This document shows positions 13,056-26,505 of a DNA stretch of 64,000 nt, piece after piece. Positions within the stretch are counted from its first letter, which is position 1. Every line of letters starts with the position of its first letter. The notes beneath the pieces are model-generated. The model was not told where the DNA came from. It did not search any database and saw nothing but the letters and a program-made list of their open reading frames with translations. The stretch comes from Molossus alvarezi (taxonomy: Eukaryota > Chordata > Mammalia > Chiroptera > Molossidae). The stretch is taken from positions 100,271,890 through 100,335,889 of the forward strand of contig CM073889.1 of the NCBI GenBank assembly GCA_037176705.1. Direction: 5' to 3'. The translations under genes were made by a program, and so were the position numbers.

Positions 13056-13879
13056 AGATATGTTTAATTCATATGCAACAGGAAATTGAAAGTAAAGGTT
13101 TTAGGGTGAAGGCAACATGAGAGATGCCACCATGACAGTGAGATGTTAATGTACAAAGGAGAATTTCAAGAGTGACTTTAACAACAGCTGAGCCTTCAAC
13201 AGATCAAGGATGCACGGGAGGCCAGAGAAGGCCCGCCTGCAAGTATGGCCCCTTGAAGACCCATCAAAAGTTGGCGGTGTCCATTCTGTGGTGATGCTCT
13301 GTGACTTCAACAAGCCATCTCTTCCTTCTTGCCCAAAGAGAGAAGGGTGGGTGAGAACTTGGAAAGGAAGCTATAAGTGATACAAATAGGAACAAGAAAT
13401 CATCTGTGCTGAAGTCAAGGGGAGACAGTGTGGGGCAGAGGAGGGGCAAGGAGACGCCAGAGACCAGAGACACTGTCCTGGAAGGTGGGCTTACCGTGAG
13501 GGGGGTTTAGACCTGGGAAAAAGAATCCAGAAAAGCAGACAGGACATCGGAGTTTCTCCCTGGCTCAGAGCTGCAGTATTCTGGCTGCTTCCACAGGCCC
13601 AGCCACAGCAGCCTAGGGATGTGCATATCTCCAGAACTTTTATGAATGGCACCTTCATGGAGGAAGCTCCAAGCTGTCTGCTGAGATCAGAACATGGCAG
13701 AGTCTGGAAAAGTCAAGACTCTTGCCAACTGTGAGTCAGCAAAAAATCCCATGTGAAGATTACTTTCCAAGCATTGGAATACATGAGCAATATGAAGGTA
13801 AACTGACCTTTCCTTGCACATCCAGAAGTCACTGTGGCCCGTAAAGATGCTCCAAGTTGTCCTTTGCCCCATAACCCCT
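13056..13879. other. No gene seen
   Basis: Unique sequence with no long open frame. Confidence 0.5.
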
Positions 13880-14620
13880 CAATCAATTCAATTCAATTCT
13901 ATAAACATTTGTTGAACGCCAACCCTGCAAATCTGAGAGCAAGAGCTTGACAGAGAAAGCATCGGCGATGACCCCTTCTCTCAATAAGCTCCCAGGTCCT
14001 GGGAAGCAAGTGGTGTGTGCATAATGCAGCATGAGGTGAGCTATGAAAGCATCAAGTCCACGAGCAAGACAAGGCAAGGTGAGCCCCATTTGGGAATGGA
14101 GCAGAGGAACCAGGGGAGGCTCCTGGGGGTGTCTGACAGTTGAGCTGGGATTTATAAAATGAACACTTCTCCAGCATGAGGTGAGGGTTAAGATGGGCAG
14201 GGAAGATTTTAGGGGGATGGTACAAAGTGTGGGAAATCACAGAGGCATGACACACCACAAGAGATTTGAGGAAGGAATGCAAACATGAGAAGAAGAGCTG
14301 GAAGAGATGAGCCTGAAAGAGCAGGCAGGGATCAGAGTACAAAGGGCTTGGTATTGCACTTGACCCTGGAGGGCAGAGGGAGCCAGGGGAGGGTGGTCAG
14401 AACACCTAAGAGGCTGGGATTGGTGAGAGATAAGAGGCCAGGTGAGAGATAAGGGACTGAACCATGGTAGTGGTGGTGGCCACTGAGAGGAGGCTACAGG
14501 TTTGAGAAATATTTAAGAAGTGGAGCCCCTAGACCAGCTGACCAGCCAAAGGTGGAGGGTTGGGTGAGAGGAAAAGGGAGGTTGTGAAGGATACATCCTA
14601 AGGAAGGACCATGTATCCTG
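13880..14620. repeat. Long copy of an ancient interspersed repeat
   Basis: It begins ATAAACATTTGTTGAACGCC and follows the pattern of the widespread repeat that opens 'ATTTATTGAGTGCCTACTATG...' and continues into purine-rich sequence. Shorter relatives lie at 17630-17990, 60775-60900, 62515-62720 and 63170-63275. I do not assign a family name. Confidence 0.45.
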
Positions 14621-15119
14621 AAGGGTGTGGTCCACAGGGCACATACTGCAGAGACCGAGGTAGACAAGGATAGAGCAAAGCAGCTGGTGGCCTCTGCTAG
14701 GACAGAAGTGGAAGAAGGTGACAAAAGGGAGGTCTCCACACGAGTCATATGTCCCAGAAACCTGACTATAAGGCAAAGGGGGAAAGATGAAGGCAGAGGG
14801 GGCCCAAGGGTGACAGGTGCGTTTTATTTGTACTGTGGAAGAGAGCAGCACGCGTCTGTTCTGAGAGGAAGGAGCCAGTGGAGGGCAACAGAATGTGAAG
14901 ATCAGGGTGGGGGGAGGGAGCTGGTCAGCATTGCCAGGAGTGGATGAGGTCTGGAATACACATGCTGGTATAAAACCTGGGCAAGAGCTCAGGAATTTGG
15001 GACATCTGGTCTCCCTGTGTCAAGCACGAATCCTAAGGGATGGTGACCAGAGAGTCCCAGTTGACAGACTACAGAACACACTGTTTTTATGCAATATTCT
15101 CATTTGTATAGAAGTCTTG
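14621..15119. other. No gene seen
   Basis: Purine-rich unique sequence. A 106-codon frame shows no domain. Confidence 0.45.
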
Positions 15120-15330
15120 GTTTCTCAGACTGCTTTCATGAGTGATCTCACTTGTTCTTCACATGACTCTGAGGCAGGGACTACTATTCCCACGTGACAG
15201 AAGAGAAAACTGAGTTCAGAGAAGTTAGGTAGCTTCCCCAGACTCACAGAGCAAGTAAGTGATGGTGCCAGTCTCAGCATCCAGGCGTCCAGGCTCCGAG
15301 TCTGCTGGGCCTTAACCCCAGCTCCTCAGT
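15120..15330 (-). repeat. MIR SINE
   Basis: CAGAAGAGAAAACTGAGTTC, then ACTCACAGAGCAAGTAAGTG and a 3' GGGCCTTAACCCCA stretch form a nearly full reverse MIR. Confidence 0.75.
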
Positions 15331-16559
15331 CTCAACTCTCAGATCCCAGAGGACACTCATGCTAACTCACCCGTGCAGTCTGCCGGTAAACATAAAATCC
15401 AAAGTGCTCCTTTAGTTTCACTTAACCTTGCAAAATACCCCCAGTACCAGGCGTAAAACATAGCCCATATGCTGCCCTTGAGATTCTGACGGACCTTCTC
15501 TCAGTAGGTTTCAACCCCGGGCATGCTGGAATCCCATAGGAAGCCTTTAAAGAAATACCCAGCCCAGGTTGCACCCAGGACCATGGGATCAGAACCTGTG
15601 GGGATGGGGGATCAGAGGCATCCAAGGGGGCCACACAGGGAGGGCTCAGAACCTGCTGTGGAGAAAAGACACCCCAGGAGGGCTCGTGGGGCCAGCGGAG
15701 AGGGAGGGCTGAAGCTGCACAGATTCGGCGAGCGTGGTCAACCACATGGGTCCACCTCCCGTATGTTGGGGAAAGGCCTCCCATCATGTGATTCCAGGAC
15801 TCCGGCCCTGAAGCATCTGCCCCCAGTGGGCACACGCCCATTCCACCTTCCCAACACTCTGCCACAGCAAAGGCTAGTTTGGGTATTTCTCCCCTTTATG
15901 CAGATGCGGTAACTGAGGCTCAAAGATGTGAAAGGCTCGCCCCAAGGTTGGTTATCCTTATGGGACAAAGACAGCCCCACTGGAGGACAAGAACCCCACT
16001 GCAGAGAGGCACCCCTGGGACAGAGCTCACTCTAAACCCACACTGTTGCCCAGGCCTTCCCATATATGGGCCTCTCTCCTCTTCAAAAGTGGGACCATTT
16101 CCAGTGAGTTCACCTCCGCCTGTGGACACAGGATACTCCTTGATGTGTACTCGGCTCTCCCCACAATCTTACAACCCACACATTTCATGCTCCACAGGGG
16201 AAGCCTTGTCACCTTGGCACTCTCTCCCTAAAGCAAGAAGCATAGGTAAGTTCTCAGGCAACTCCACCCACCCCCAGCCCCCTCTGCAAGTCAGCCTCAT
16301 GGCTCTAGGAAAGGTGCAGAACTCCAGGCCTCCTGCTCTAAACCAGCCCCTCGCTGGTCTCTCATGAGACAAAGAGCTCCACAATCCATAGGCATTTACA
16401 GTGACACCACCGTGCCACCCAGCACGGCACCTAGGAGGGTGCAGCACCCACACAGACGGCCGCTGCCTGGTTCCGAAGCTGTCGCATCCGTACCTGAAAT
16501 GGGACCATCAAGAGTCAAGCTGGCTAAAACCAACCGTAGGTGTATTCTAGCTGTTGGAC
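15331..16559. other. No gene seen; reverse MIR trace at 15890-15945
   Basis: Unique sequence. GCAGATGCGGTAACTGAGGC is a short reverse MIR core. Frames up to 162 codons have no domain. Confidence 0.45.
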
Positions 16560-16665
16560 AGATCATTTCTTCTCTCTCTACCTATCTCTTCATCACCGAT
16601 ACAAATTCTACCTTAGAGGGGAGTGTGAGATCGAATGAGTTAATCCGTGCAAGGCACTCGGAGCG
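16560..16665 (+). repeat. MIR SINE fragment
   Basis: GATCGAATGAGTTAATCCGT then GCAAGGCACTCGG matches the 3' part of forward MIR. Confidence 0.45.
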
Positions 16666-17629
16666 GAGCGAGCCTGGGAGGCTCAGAAAGGCTGGTCGTT
16701 ACTGATGTGCTGTCTGTGTGCCCTCGACGCTCCGGAGGGAGGGGTCCTGTGGCCTTGAGCAATAGGGAGAGAATTTCCAGGGGAGGCTGGGCTTCACCAT
16801 CAAAGAACTGAGAAGGAGGGGACGGTTCAAGAGGAAGACAGAACACGAGGATCCCCAGAGTAGGAATTTGGACTTTGATTTACTGTCAGGGAGTCACGAG
16901 GTGTGAGGCCGACCACCACCTGACACCCCTAGAATGGACCTCGTCATTAAAGGAAATACCCCACAGGAACCCAAACCAAATAACTGCAAGCAACAGGAGT
17001 TCAGGGGACCTTTGGCTCCATCTCCAAGGCAATTGAAAAGGGCTCAAAACAGATTAAAATATGAGATGAAGTTTGAAGCCCAGGAATGAGAGAAAATGAA
17101 TCCTGTGACTGAGCAGCCAATCTGATTATTTCATTATTTGGTTAGAAAATTAAAATGTGCAGGAAATGTCAGATGCTTCCTCAAGGTGGAGGGAGGTTGG
17201 GATAGCATGGCCATTTGGGGCATATTCTTTTCAATATTAAAAATAGCTTCGCTCCTGACTTGGTTTTCATCAGAAAAACACCCTGCTCGGGCAGCCTGCC
17301 CTTCTACCAGTCTGTGTGAGGTCTTCCTAAGACACACATTCTACCCATCAATTACCCACCTCCCCCAAAGCACATCTGCCTTTTAAAAGAACTCCTCCCC
17401 ACTGCCCCACCCCCTAATAAAACTAAATCCAATGGCCTCCCAGGTGAAGGATGCCCTCCCTAGTCCACCCTCAAGCTCAGCCCCGAACCAAACCCTATAT
17501 AGAGCCCAGCAGCTGCTCCCTGCCACTCTCCCCATCTGTCCTGCCCAGAGTCATTCTCCTCCCGGGGCAAGAACCACTCACTGTCCATCCTGGGGTGCCA
17601 TGACCCATCTCCACCACTCACTTGTTCGC
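16666..17629. other. No gene seen
   Basis: Unique sequence with short frames only. Confidence 0.5.
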
Positions 17630-17990
17630 TCAGTTACTTACTAAGAGATCTGAGCTATCAACCTGAAGGCTGTGCTGGGTGCTGGGGTCACAAACATGTG
17701 CAGAGCCAAGTGTCTGCCCGCAGAGAGCTGACAGTCTAGAACAGAGAAGACAAGCTTTGGTGAGGCACAGGGTGGGGGCCGAAAAGGGCTGTTAATCCTT
17801 CTGGCAGGGAGAGGCCAGGCAAATCTCCCCAAAGGAAGCAGCACCGGGGCCTGACCTGTAAGGGCGAGTTGGCTTTGATTCTGCAGAGAAGAGTGAGGGA
17901 GTTCCAGACAGGGCCCAGAATTAAGTAGAGGCCCATGGCCAGGAAATGTGACTGCAACCCAGGGGACAGTGAAAAGTTCAACTGGCATGA
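17630..17990. repeat. Ancient interspersed repeat fragment
   Basis: GCTGTGCTGGGTGCTGGGGT, GCAGAGAGCTGACAGTCTAG and later segments follow the same family as 13880-14620. Confidence 0.4.
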
Positions 17991-18049
17991 AGAGGCCATG
18001 TCAGCGGTGAGAGAGAATGTTAATGAGGAAGGCTGAGGTCAGATGGATG

Positions 18050-18700
18050 GGGGAAATGTATTTTAATATTTTAAATAAGTAATACATTGAGTGGTTCAAA
18101 TGCAAAAGGTATAAAAAAATGTGCAGTAAAAAGTCACCTTCCCGTCCCTCCCCCAGCTATGCTATTTGCCATCTCAAAAGCAACCAAAGTTAGCCTTGCC
18201 TTTTATGTTTCCTTACAGAGGTATTTTCTGCACATACAAGTAAATATATACCTCTCTTACCTTTCATGTACAAGTGCTAACATACTATGTACATTGTTCG
18301 ACCTTCTTCCGTTTCATTGTATATAATTAACCAGCAATTCTCAAAATGGAGCCTGCATCAGAACTACCGGGCCAGCTTGCTTCAATGCAGCCTACTGGGC
18401 CCCATGCCAGTCTCTGATTCAGTAGGTCTGGGGTGGGGCCTTTAATCATACATTTCCAACAAGTTCCTAGGTGATGCTGATGCTGCTGGTTCAGGAACCA
18501 CACTTTGAGAACCACTTGTGTAGACTACGAATGTATAAAAAGCTACCTTGTTCATTTTCATGTCTGTATAGTACTCCATCATTTGGAAACATGGCCATGT
18601 GTTAACCATTGCCCTCCATTTAGGTTGTCCACGTGTGCATTCATTATTTCACTCATGTACAAGCAGAGTCTGGGGTAGAGTCTGGGTCAAAGGCTTTGTG
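18050..18700. mobile_element. Old L1M-like fragment split by MER5
   Basis: Left (18050-18330) and right (18520-18700) parts resemble the fragment at 5473-5975 (TGTCTGTATAGTACTCCATC, TTTAGGTTGTCCACG). A MER5 copy separates them. Confidence 0.5.
18330..18520 (-). mobile_element. MER5A-type hAT-Charlie element
   Basis: On the minus strand it reads GGTTCTCAAAGTGTGGTTCC, then ACCAGCAGCATCAGCATCAC and CCCCACCCCAGACCTACTGA, a good MER5A match. It is nested in the older L1M-like fragment. Confidence 0.85.
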
Positions 18701-18894
18701 CACTGACAGTTTTGACCGATCCTGCTGGGCAGGTCTTGGAGAGAGCCTTGAATGCTAATACAAGGAATGTTGAATGTTAACTAATGCAGGCTTTTCAGCA
18801 GACAACTAGTGAGGTCAGAGATGCTTTAGAAAAATTAACCTGGCTCCACAGCAAAGCGCTGGCTACAGTGGAGAGCCTAAGGGAAAACTCCCAC

Positions 18895-19385
18895 CATGGT
18901 AGGCAGACTTCAAGGGCGCCCCATGAGCCCTGCCTCCTGGTGATCACACCTTTGAGCAAGTCCCATCCTTGGAGTGTGGGTGGGACCTGTGACTGCTAAC
19001 CAGTACAACATGACAAAGGTCAAGAATGTCACTCCTGTGATTGCATTGCATTACACAAGTCTCTACCTTGCTAGTACACTGGCACTCGAGGCTTGCTCTC
19101 CCTCTCTGCATTTGAAGCAGCAAGCTTCCATGAGTCCCACCAAATGCTGCCAACAACCACATGAAAAGGGAATTGGGTCCTTCCACAGCTGGGCCTCCAA
19201 AGGAGAGCCCAGCCCAGGACGACGCCTTCACTGCAGCCTCGTAAGAGGCCCTTAAGGCCAAGACCTCGCTGTGCCGGGCATCCGGGCCCTCAGAAATGAT
19301 AACTCTGTTAGATACCAAATGTGAGTTGTGTTAAACAACTAAGTTTATGGGAATAGTTTTGGCATTAAGAGATAGCTAAAACAAA
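18895..19385 (-). mobile_element. MLT1-like LTR, reverse
   Basis: GGTAGGCAGACTTCAAGGGC at the start, GTGTGGGTGGGACCTGTGAC, CCAAATGCTGCCAACAACCA, and end GTTGTGTTAAACAACTAAGT resemble a reversed MaLR LTR. Subfamily uncertain. Confidence 0.5.
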
Positions 19386-20069
19386 CACTTTGGACGATGT
19401 TAAGAAAGCAGGTCATAATGCTGAAAGTCTGAAATGAACAGTTGTCAAGGATACTACGGGGAAATCAGGATAAAGGGTAGAGATAGGAGCTATTTCAGGA
19501 AAGAGCAGGACCTGGGGGTTCATGAGAGAAGACAGAGGGACCTCCTACCACCAGGGGGTGAGACGATTGGACAACGTGCCTGAAACAAGCTCAGCCCATT
19601 TTCATGAGATCAAACCCCAGAGCAGTCCGAGGTGGGGAGGAGCAACACCCTTGCTCCTTGTCCCCCTCTGCAAGTGTCCTTTCCCGTGCAGGTGGCTCCA
19701 AGATAGCCTCCCCCGGCCACCAGGTGCCACCTGCAATTTGCCGACAAGGTAGGTAAGTATCCACACAGAGAAGACCCACAATAAATCAAGGTGCCATTTT
19801 CAAACCACTGGAGACAAGATAGACTTTTAATTGTGTTGTGACAACTTAGAAATCTGAAGGAAAAAAACTGGGTCACACATACCAAGGACCTAAACAAACA
19901 AATAAAAAATTGTGAAAAGAGCTAGAAGAAAAATGTGGTAGAATGTTTGTAATAATCTTGAACTAAGAAAGACTTTTCAAGCATGACTCAAATCCAAATG
20001 TCATTTTTTATCAAAGGCTACATCTGAGTTCAAAAATTTTTAAATATCTAACACTAAAAGATGAAGTCA

Positions 20070-20312
20070 GCCCTGGCCCGTTTGGCTCAGCGGTTAGTGT
20101 CGACCGAGAGTCCCGGGTTTGGTTCCTGCTAAGGGCATGTACCTCAGTTGCAGTTTGTCCCTGGCCCCAGGTGGGGTCATGTGGGTGGCAGCCACTTAAT
20201 GTGTCTCTCTCACATCAATGTTTCTCTCTCTCTCTCTCTTCCTCCCTCTCTCCTTCCTGCTCTATCTGAAGATAAATGCAAAAGTGTTCTCAGGTGAGGA
20301 TTAAAAAAAAAC
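20070..20312 (+). mobile_element. Ves SINE (hairpin-tail class)
   Basis: tRNA-like head GCCCTGGCCCGTTTGGCTCA, B box GGTTTGGTTCC, a CT tract at 20222-20258, and tail TTCTCAGGTGAGGATT then A's. A 14-bp target duplication with one mismatch (AAAAGATGAAGTCA and AAAAGATAAAGTCA) flanks it. Confidence 0.9.
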
Positions 20313-20348
20313 AAAAGATAAAGTCAAAGATAAATGAAAAACAGGGAA

Positions 20349-20587
20349 GCCCTGGCCAGTATGGCTCAGCAGTTAGAGTGCCAACCTGTGGACCAATGAG
20401 TCGTGGGTTGAATTCCGGTTGAAGGCATGTACCTTGGTTGCAGTTCATCCCCAGCCCTGGTCAGGGTGGTGTGGGAGGCAACCAGTCGATGTGTCCCTCT
20501 CATGTTGATGTTTCTCTCTCTCCCTCTCCCTCCCCCTCTACCTGAAGATAAATGGAAAAATATCCTCGGATGTGGATTTAAAAAAAG
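20349..20587 (+). mobile_element. Ves SINE (hairpin-tail class)
   Basis: Head GCCCTGGCCAGTATGGCTCA, B box GGTTGAATTCC, a CT tract at 20511-20540, and tail ATCCTCGGATGTGGATT, where the hairpin has lost pairing. It lies about 35 bp downstream of the previous Ves, both within L1M sequence. Confidence 0.88.
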
Positions 20588-20996
20588 AGGAAGAAGAAAA
20601 GAAAAATCGGGGGAAATGTTTTCAACATATATGGCAGGCAAAGGGCTAATTTTCTTACTCCATAAATACTGTGCATGTGCAAACATGTGCAAGTCTGTAA
20701 GAAATGCCAACAACCCAATAGAGAAATGTACAATAAAGAAGAAATTAAATTGTCAGTCCATAAAGCAGGAAACACAATGCATTTTAAACGTTTGAAATGA
20801 TGTTCAGCCTCACACAATGCAGGAAATGCAAATTAAAACTATAATGAGACCCAGATTTCATATATCAGTTTCGTGAATATCTTTAATACACACAGTGTTG
20901 CTGAACCAGTGTATATAACCACTCTTATCCATGGCTGGTGGAAATTTAAATTGGTACCACTACCATGTGTGGAAAGAGAACACACATACACACACA

Positions 20997-20999
<3 letters not shown>

Positions 21000-21033
<34 letters not shown>

Positions 21034-21049
21034 CCCTCCCTCCCTCCCC
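21000..21049 (+). repeat. (CT)n microsatellite grading into CCCT
   Basis: Uninterrupted CT units from about 21000 to 21030, then CCCT-type units. It is preceded by a short AC run. Confidence 0.85.
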
Positions 21050-22344
21050 ACAAGTACTGGTAATAGTGCCTGCCTCTGGTTGAGAAGCCACATGACAGCT
21101 GCCAGGGCACAGGAGTAGAAAATTTTTTTACCATAACCCTTTTGCACTGTTTAAAATTGTCCCCAGTGCACAGACTTCATTCTCACCAATTCTAAATAAT
21201 AATAAAGAAAAAGAAGTAGAGAGAACTTCTACGTCTGAAAAGATAGAATAGATGTATTTTTCCCTATGCCTTCCCTTAAATATAACTAAAAACCCTGGAC
21301 ATTACACATAAAACAAACATAAGAAGAACCTGAAAGATAAAGAGAAGCAACTGGCCAGAGATTGTGAGTCCTAAGGAATAACAGGATGGCCAGATTCCCA
21401 GATTTTCTTTTGACCCCATGTACCCCAGATTTGGGGTTGAAGAAGCTGGCAACCTGGAAATATCAATGGGCACAGACCAAAAAAAGCCCCAACAAAGCTT
21501 GCTCCTTGTAGCCAAAAGATTAGTAAAGGTGCAGCCTAGAAAGACAAAACTTCTAAACAATAACTGCTCTAATCCTGCCAAACACCACAGAATAAATTGA
21601 CCCCACCCTAATCCATGCTAGCGAAGTCCAAGTGTAGAGTCTTGACTCCTACTCCCACCCAGAAGTAATGAGGTACCCTTGCCCTCCCTGCTGGACTGTG
21701 TCAGAGGAAGCCTAATGGAAAGTCAGGATTTTTACCAATGCTCAGTAGTAATGAGACCACATGGTGTCAGTGGGCCACATGGGGAGTAGCAACTGGGAAT
21801 TCCAACCCCTCCCAGCCAGAAAGGTATTTACGGAAGCCAAGTAGGAAACCTGTATTTTAACCCCCACCTGCCAGTAACGAAACAGAGCTCCCAATCTTCC
21901 CACTGGAACACATCAAAACAAACAAACCAGCTAAAGCAGAAAGTTTAAGTAAAATACAGAGTCTCAAAAAATGTCCAGGTTTCAATAAAAAAAATGACTT
22001 ACATCAAGAACCAGAAAGATCTCAACTGAATGAAAAAGAGAATCAATGGATGCCAACTCCAAGATGACAGAGATGTCAGAATTATCTGACAAAGATATTA
22101 AAGCAACCATCATAAAAAAGCTTCAGCAAGCAACTAGGAACATGTTTGAAACCAATGAAAAAAATAAAGTCTAGTAAAGAAATACGAGATATAAAGAAGA
22201 ACCAATGAAAACTTTAGAACTAAAAAATATAACTGAAATGCTTAATTCAATAAATGAGCTCAACATCAGAATGGAGGGGGCAAAGGAAAGAATTCATGAA
22301 CTGGAAAATAGAACAATAAAAATTACTCAAACTATAATGCAATA

Positions 22345-22490
22345 AATAACATTGTATGATACCAGGTGGGTACTAGTTTATCAGGGAGATCACTTTGTAA
22401 GTAATATAATGTCTAACCACTATGCTGCACACCTAAAACTAATATAATATTGAATATAAACTGTAATTTAAAAATACAAATACAAATTTT
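22345..22490 (+). mobile_element. 5'-truncated L1 3' end
   Basis: It ends in the familiar L1 3' sequence (ATCACTTTGTAAGTAATATA, then a CACACCTAAAACTAATATAA-type tail), as in the longer copy at 48314-48885. It sits inside the older L1M ORF1. Confidence 0.6.
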
Positions 22491-22549
22491 TGTTTAAATG
22501 GCCCAAACTAAAAAATAGAGAGAAAACAGACTAAAAAAAAAAAACAACA

Positions 22550-22817
22550 CCCTGGCTAGTTTTCTCAGTGGTTAGAGCGTTCACCCTCAGGTAGAAGGGT
22601 CACAGGTTTGATTCCCAGTCAAAAACATGTATCTGGGTTGTGGGTTCCATCCCCAGCCCTGGGTGGGGTCATGTGGGAAGCAACCAATCAATGTGTCTCT
22701 CTCACATGAATGTTTCTCTCTCTCTTTTTTTTTTTTCTCTCTCTCTCCCTCCCTCCCTTCCACTCTATCTAAAAAAAAAAAAAATCAATGGAAAAATATC
22801 TTCAGGTGAGAATTAAC
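22550..22817 (+). mobile_element. Ves SINE (hairpin-tail class), in L1M
   Basis: CCCTGGCTAGTTTTCTCAGT head, B box GGTTTGATTCCC, a T/CT-rich tract at 22710-22765, an internal A run, then a tail like ATCTTCAGGTGAGAATT, a decayed form of the class hairpin. It is more diverged than the other hairpin-class copies. Confidence 0.85.
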
Positions 22818-23505
22818 AACAGCAAAAAGAAACCAAGCAAACAAACAAACAAAGCCTCAGGGATCTGTGGCACTATAACAAAAGGTCTAACATTCCTGTC
22901 CCTGGAGTCCCAGAAGGAGAGAAGAAAGGGGTGAGCTAAAAAGGTGCTCAATAGCTGAAAACCTCCCAAATTTGGAAAAAGACATAAACCTATAGATTCA
23001 TGAAGCTGAAAAGAATCTCAAACAAACTAAATTCAAAGAAATCCCCATAAGACACATCACAAACTTCTGAAAACAAAAGACAAAGTCTTGAAAATAGGCA
23101 GAGAGAAATGACTCCTACCTATAGTGGGAAAACAATTAGAATGACAGCAGATTTCTCATCAGAAACCACAGAGGCCAAAAAGAAGTAGCACAATATTTTT
23201 TGTGTGTGAAAAGAACTATCAACCCAGAGTTCTATATCCAGTGAAAATATTCTTCAGCAATGAAGGGGAAATCAAGACATTCTGAGATAAAGAAAAAGGA
23301 AGAAAATTATTTGCCAACAGATCTACTCCCAAAAGAATGGCTAAAGGGACTTCTTTAAACCAAAAAAGCTCCTTAAGCACAATAAAAGAAGGAACTTGGA
23401 ACATTAGGGAGGAACATGCTAAGCAAAAGTATAGGTAAATACAATCCATTATTTCTCCTCTTGAATTTATACATTAAATTTGACAGCAAAAATTGTGACA
23501 CTGTC

Positions 23506-24342
23506 AGGACTTCCGGTCAAGATGGCGGGTAGGTAAACGCGGTATCGCGTCCTCCCACAACCACATCAAAGTTACAACTAAACTACAGAACAACCATCAT
23601 TCAAAACCGCCTGAAATCAAGCTGAATGGAAGTCCTACAACTACGGGATTAAAGAAGAAGCTGCATCGAGACTGGTAGGAGGGGCGGAGGGGACGGGCTG
23701 ATCCCACACCCACGAGTGGCGGATAAAAATCAGGAGGACATCTCGGCTGGGAAGGTCCTCCCTGAGGACTGAGGGGTCCCTGTCCCACACCAGGTGCCCC
23801 GCTCAGGGTTCCAGTGCCAGGAAGAGAATCCCCATCACTTCTGGGTGGAAAAAACAGCGGGAACAGGCTCAGGGAGGCTGACGTGGCCGGAGCCCCAGGC
23901 AGCTCCCTAAAGGGCCCGCGCACGGACTTATCGGACTCTCTCCCTCTAAGCTTGGAGGGGAGGCAGCTCGAGGGGCACCAGAGTCATACAGGGAAGAACT
24001 GAGCTGTTTGGCACTGGAGCGAGGGCTGGAGAGGGGGCTTTCTCCGGGACAAACGTGCTGTCAGAGGCCTTTGTTCCTTTTGAGCCCTTCCCTGGGCGGC
24101 AGATAGAAGCCATATCTGGGACCCCAGCAACCTGGCTCACACTGGTAGCCCCGCCCTGGTGATTCCCTGAGGCCCTGCCCCACCCAACTTTCAGGCCCAC
24201 CCAAGCTGTTGCCAGTTGCTTAACCATAGGATTAGCCTGTCTTGGATCCTGCTTCAGGTTTTCCTAAATGCTTTCAAACAAGCAGCATCTGGTCTCAGTG
24301 AGCCCCATACCTCTCGTGAACAAACACAGGGAGGCAGCCAAA
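23506..24342 (+). promoter_or_regulatory. HAL1 5'UTR with YY1-like motif (probable internal promoter)
   Basis: The CAAGATGGCGG motif at 23519-23529, a few bases into the element, matches the YY1-binding motif known from L1 5'UTRs, where it positions transcription at the first base. The region is richer in CpG than its surroundings. Promoter activity is inferred from the L1 family and is not shown by this sequence. Confidence 0.5.
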
Positions 24343-26022
<1,680 letters not shown>

Positions 26023-26505
26023 GAAAACCTATTTGAAACAATAATGGCAGAAAACTTTCCTAATTTGGTGAAGAAAACAGACATACAAGTCCAGGAAGCA
26101 CAGAGAGTCCCAAACAAGATGAACCCCAAGAGGCCCACACCAAGACACATCATCATCAAAATGCAAAAGGTTCAAGACAAAGAGAGAATCTTAAAAGCAG
26201 CAAGAGAAAGGCAGCTAGTTACCTACAAAGGAGTTCCCATAAGACCGTCAGCTGATTTCTCAAAAGAAACTTTGCAGGCCAGAAGGGAGTGGCAAGAAAT
26301 ATTCAGAGTGATGAAAAGCAAGAACCTACAACCAAGATTACTCTATCCTGCAAAGCTGTCATTTAGAATCGATGGACATATAAAGACTTTCCCAGACAAG
26401 AAAAAGTTAAAGCAGTTCATCACCACCAAACCGTTATTATGTGAAATGTTGAAGGGTCTTTTTGAAGAAAAAGATAAAAAATATGAACAAACAAAATGGC
26501 AATGA
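26023..26505 (+). pseudogene. HAL1 ORF1, C-terminal part
   Basis: After the SDHC insertion the ORF1 frame resumes in the duplicated target (ENLFETIMAENFPNLVKK) and runs open to TGA at 26503-26505. It shows the later RRM and C-terminal domain features: PRHIIIKMQKVQDKERIL, ARERQLVTYKGVPIR, and RREWQEIFRVMKSKNLQPR followed by LLYPAKLSFRIDG. These are the L1 ORF1p motifs for RNA binding. The piece has no start codon of its own; upstream codons in the same frame come from the SDHC 3'UTR. Confidence 0.8.

Larger units (their letters stand above)
19810..21180 (+). mobile_element. L1M fragment (ORF2 end and 3'UTR), split by two Ves SINEs
   Basis: Segments 19810-20069, 20587-20960 and 21050-21180 read in order as the decayed end of an L1 ORF2 and its 3'UTR, for example GCAAAGGGCTAATTTTCTTA, GAAATGCAAATTAAAACTAT and CTGGTGGAAATTTAAATTGG. 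No open frame remains. A CT microsatellite lies within it at 21000-21049. Confidence 0.65.
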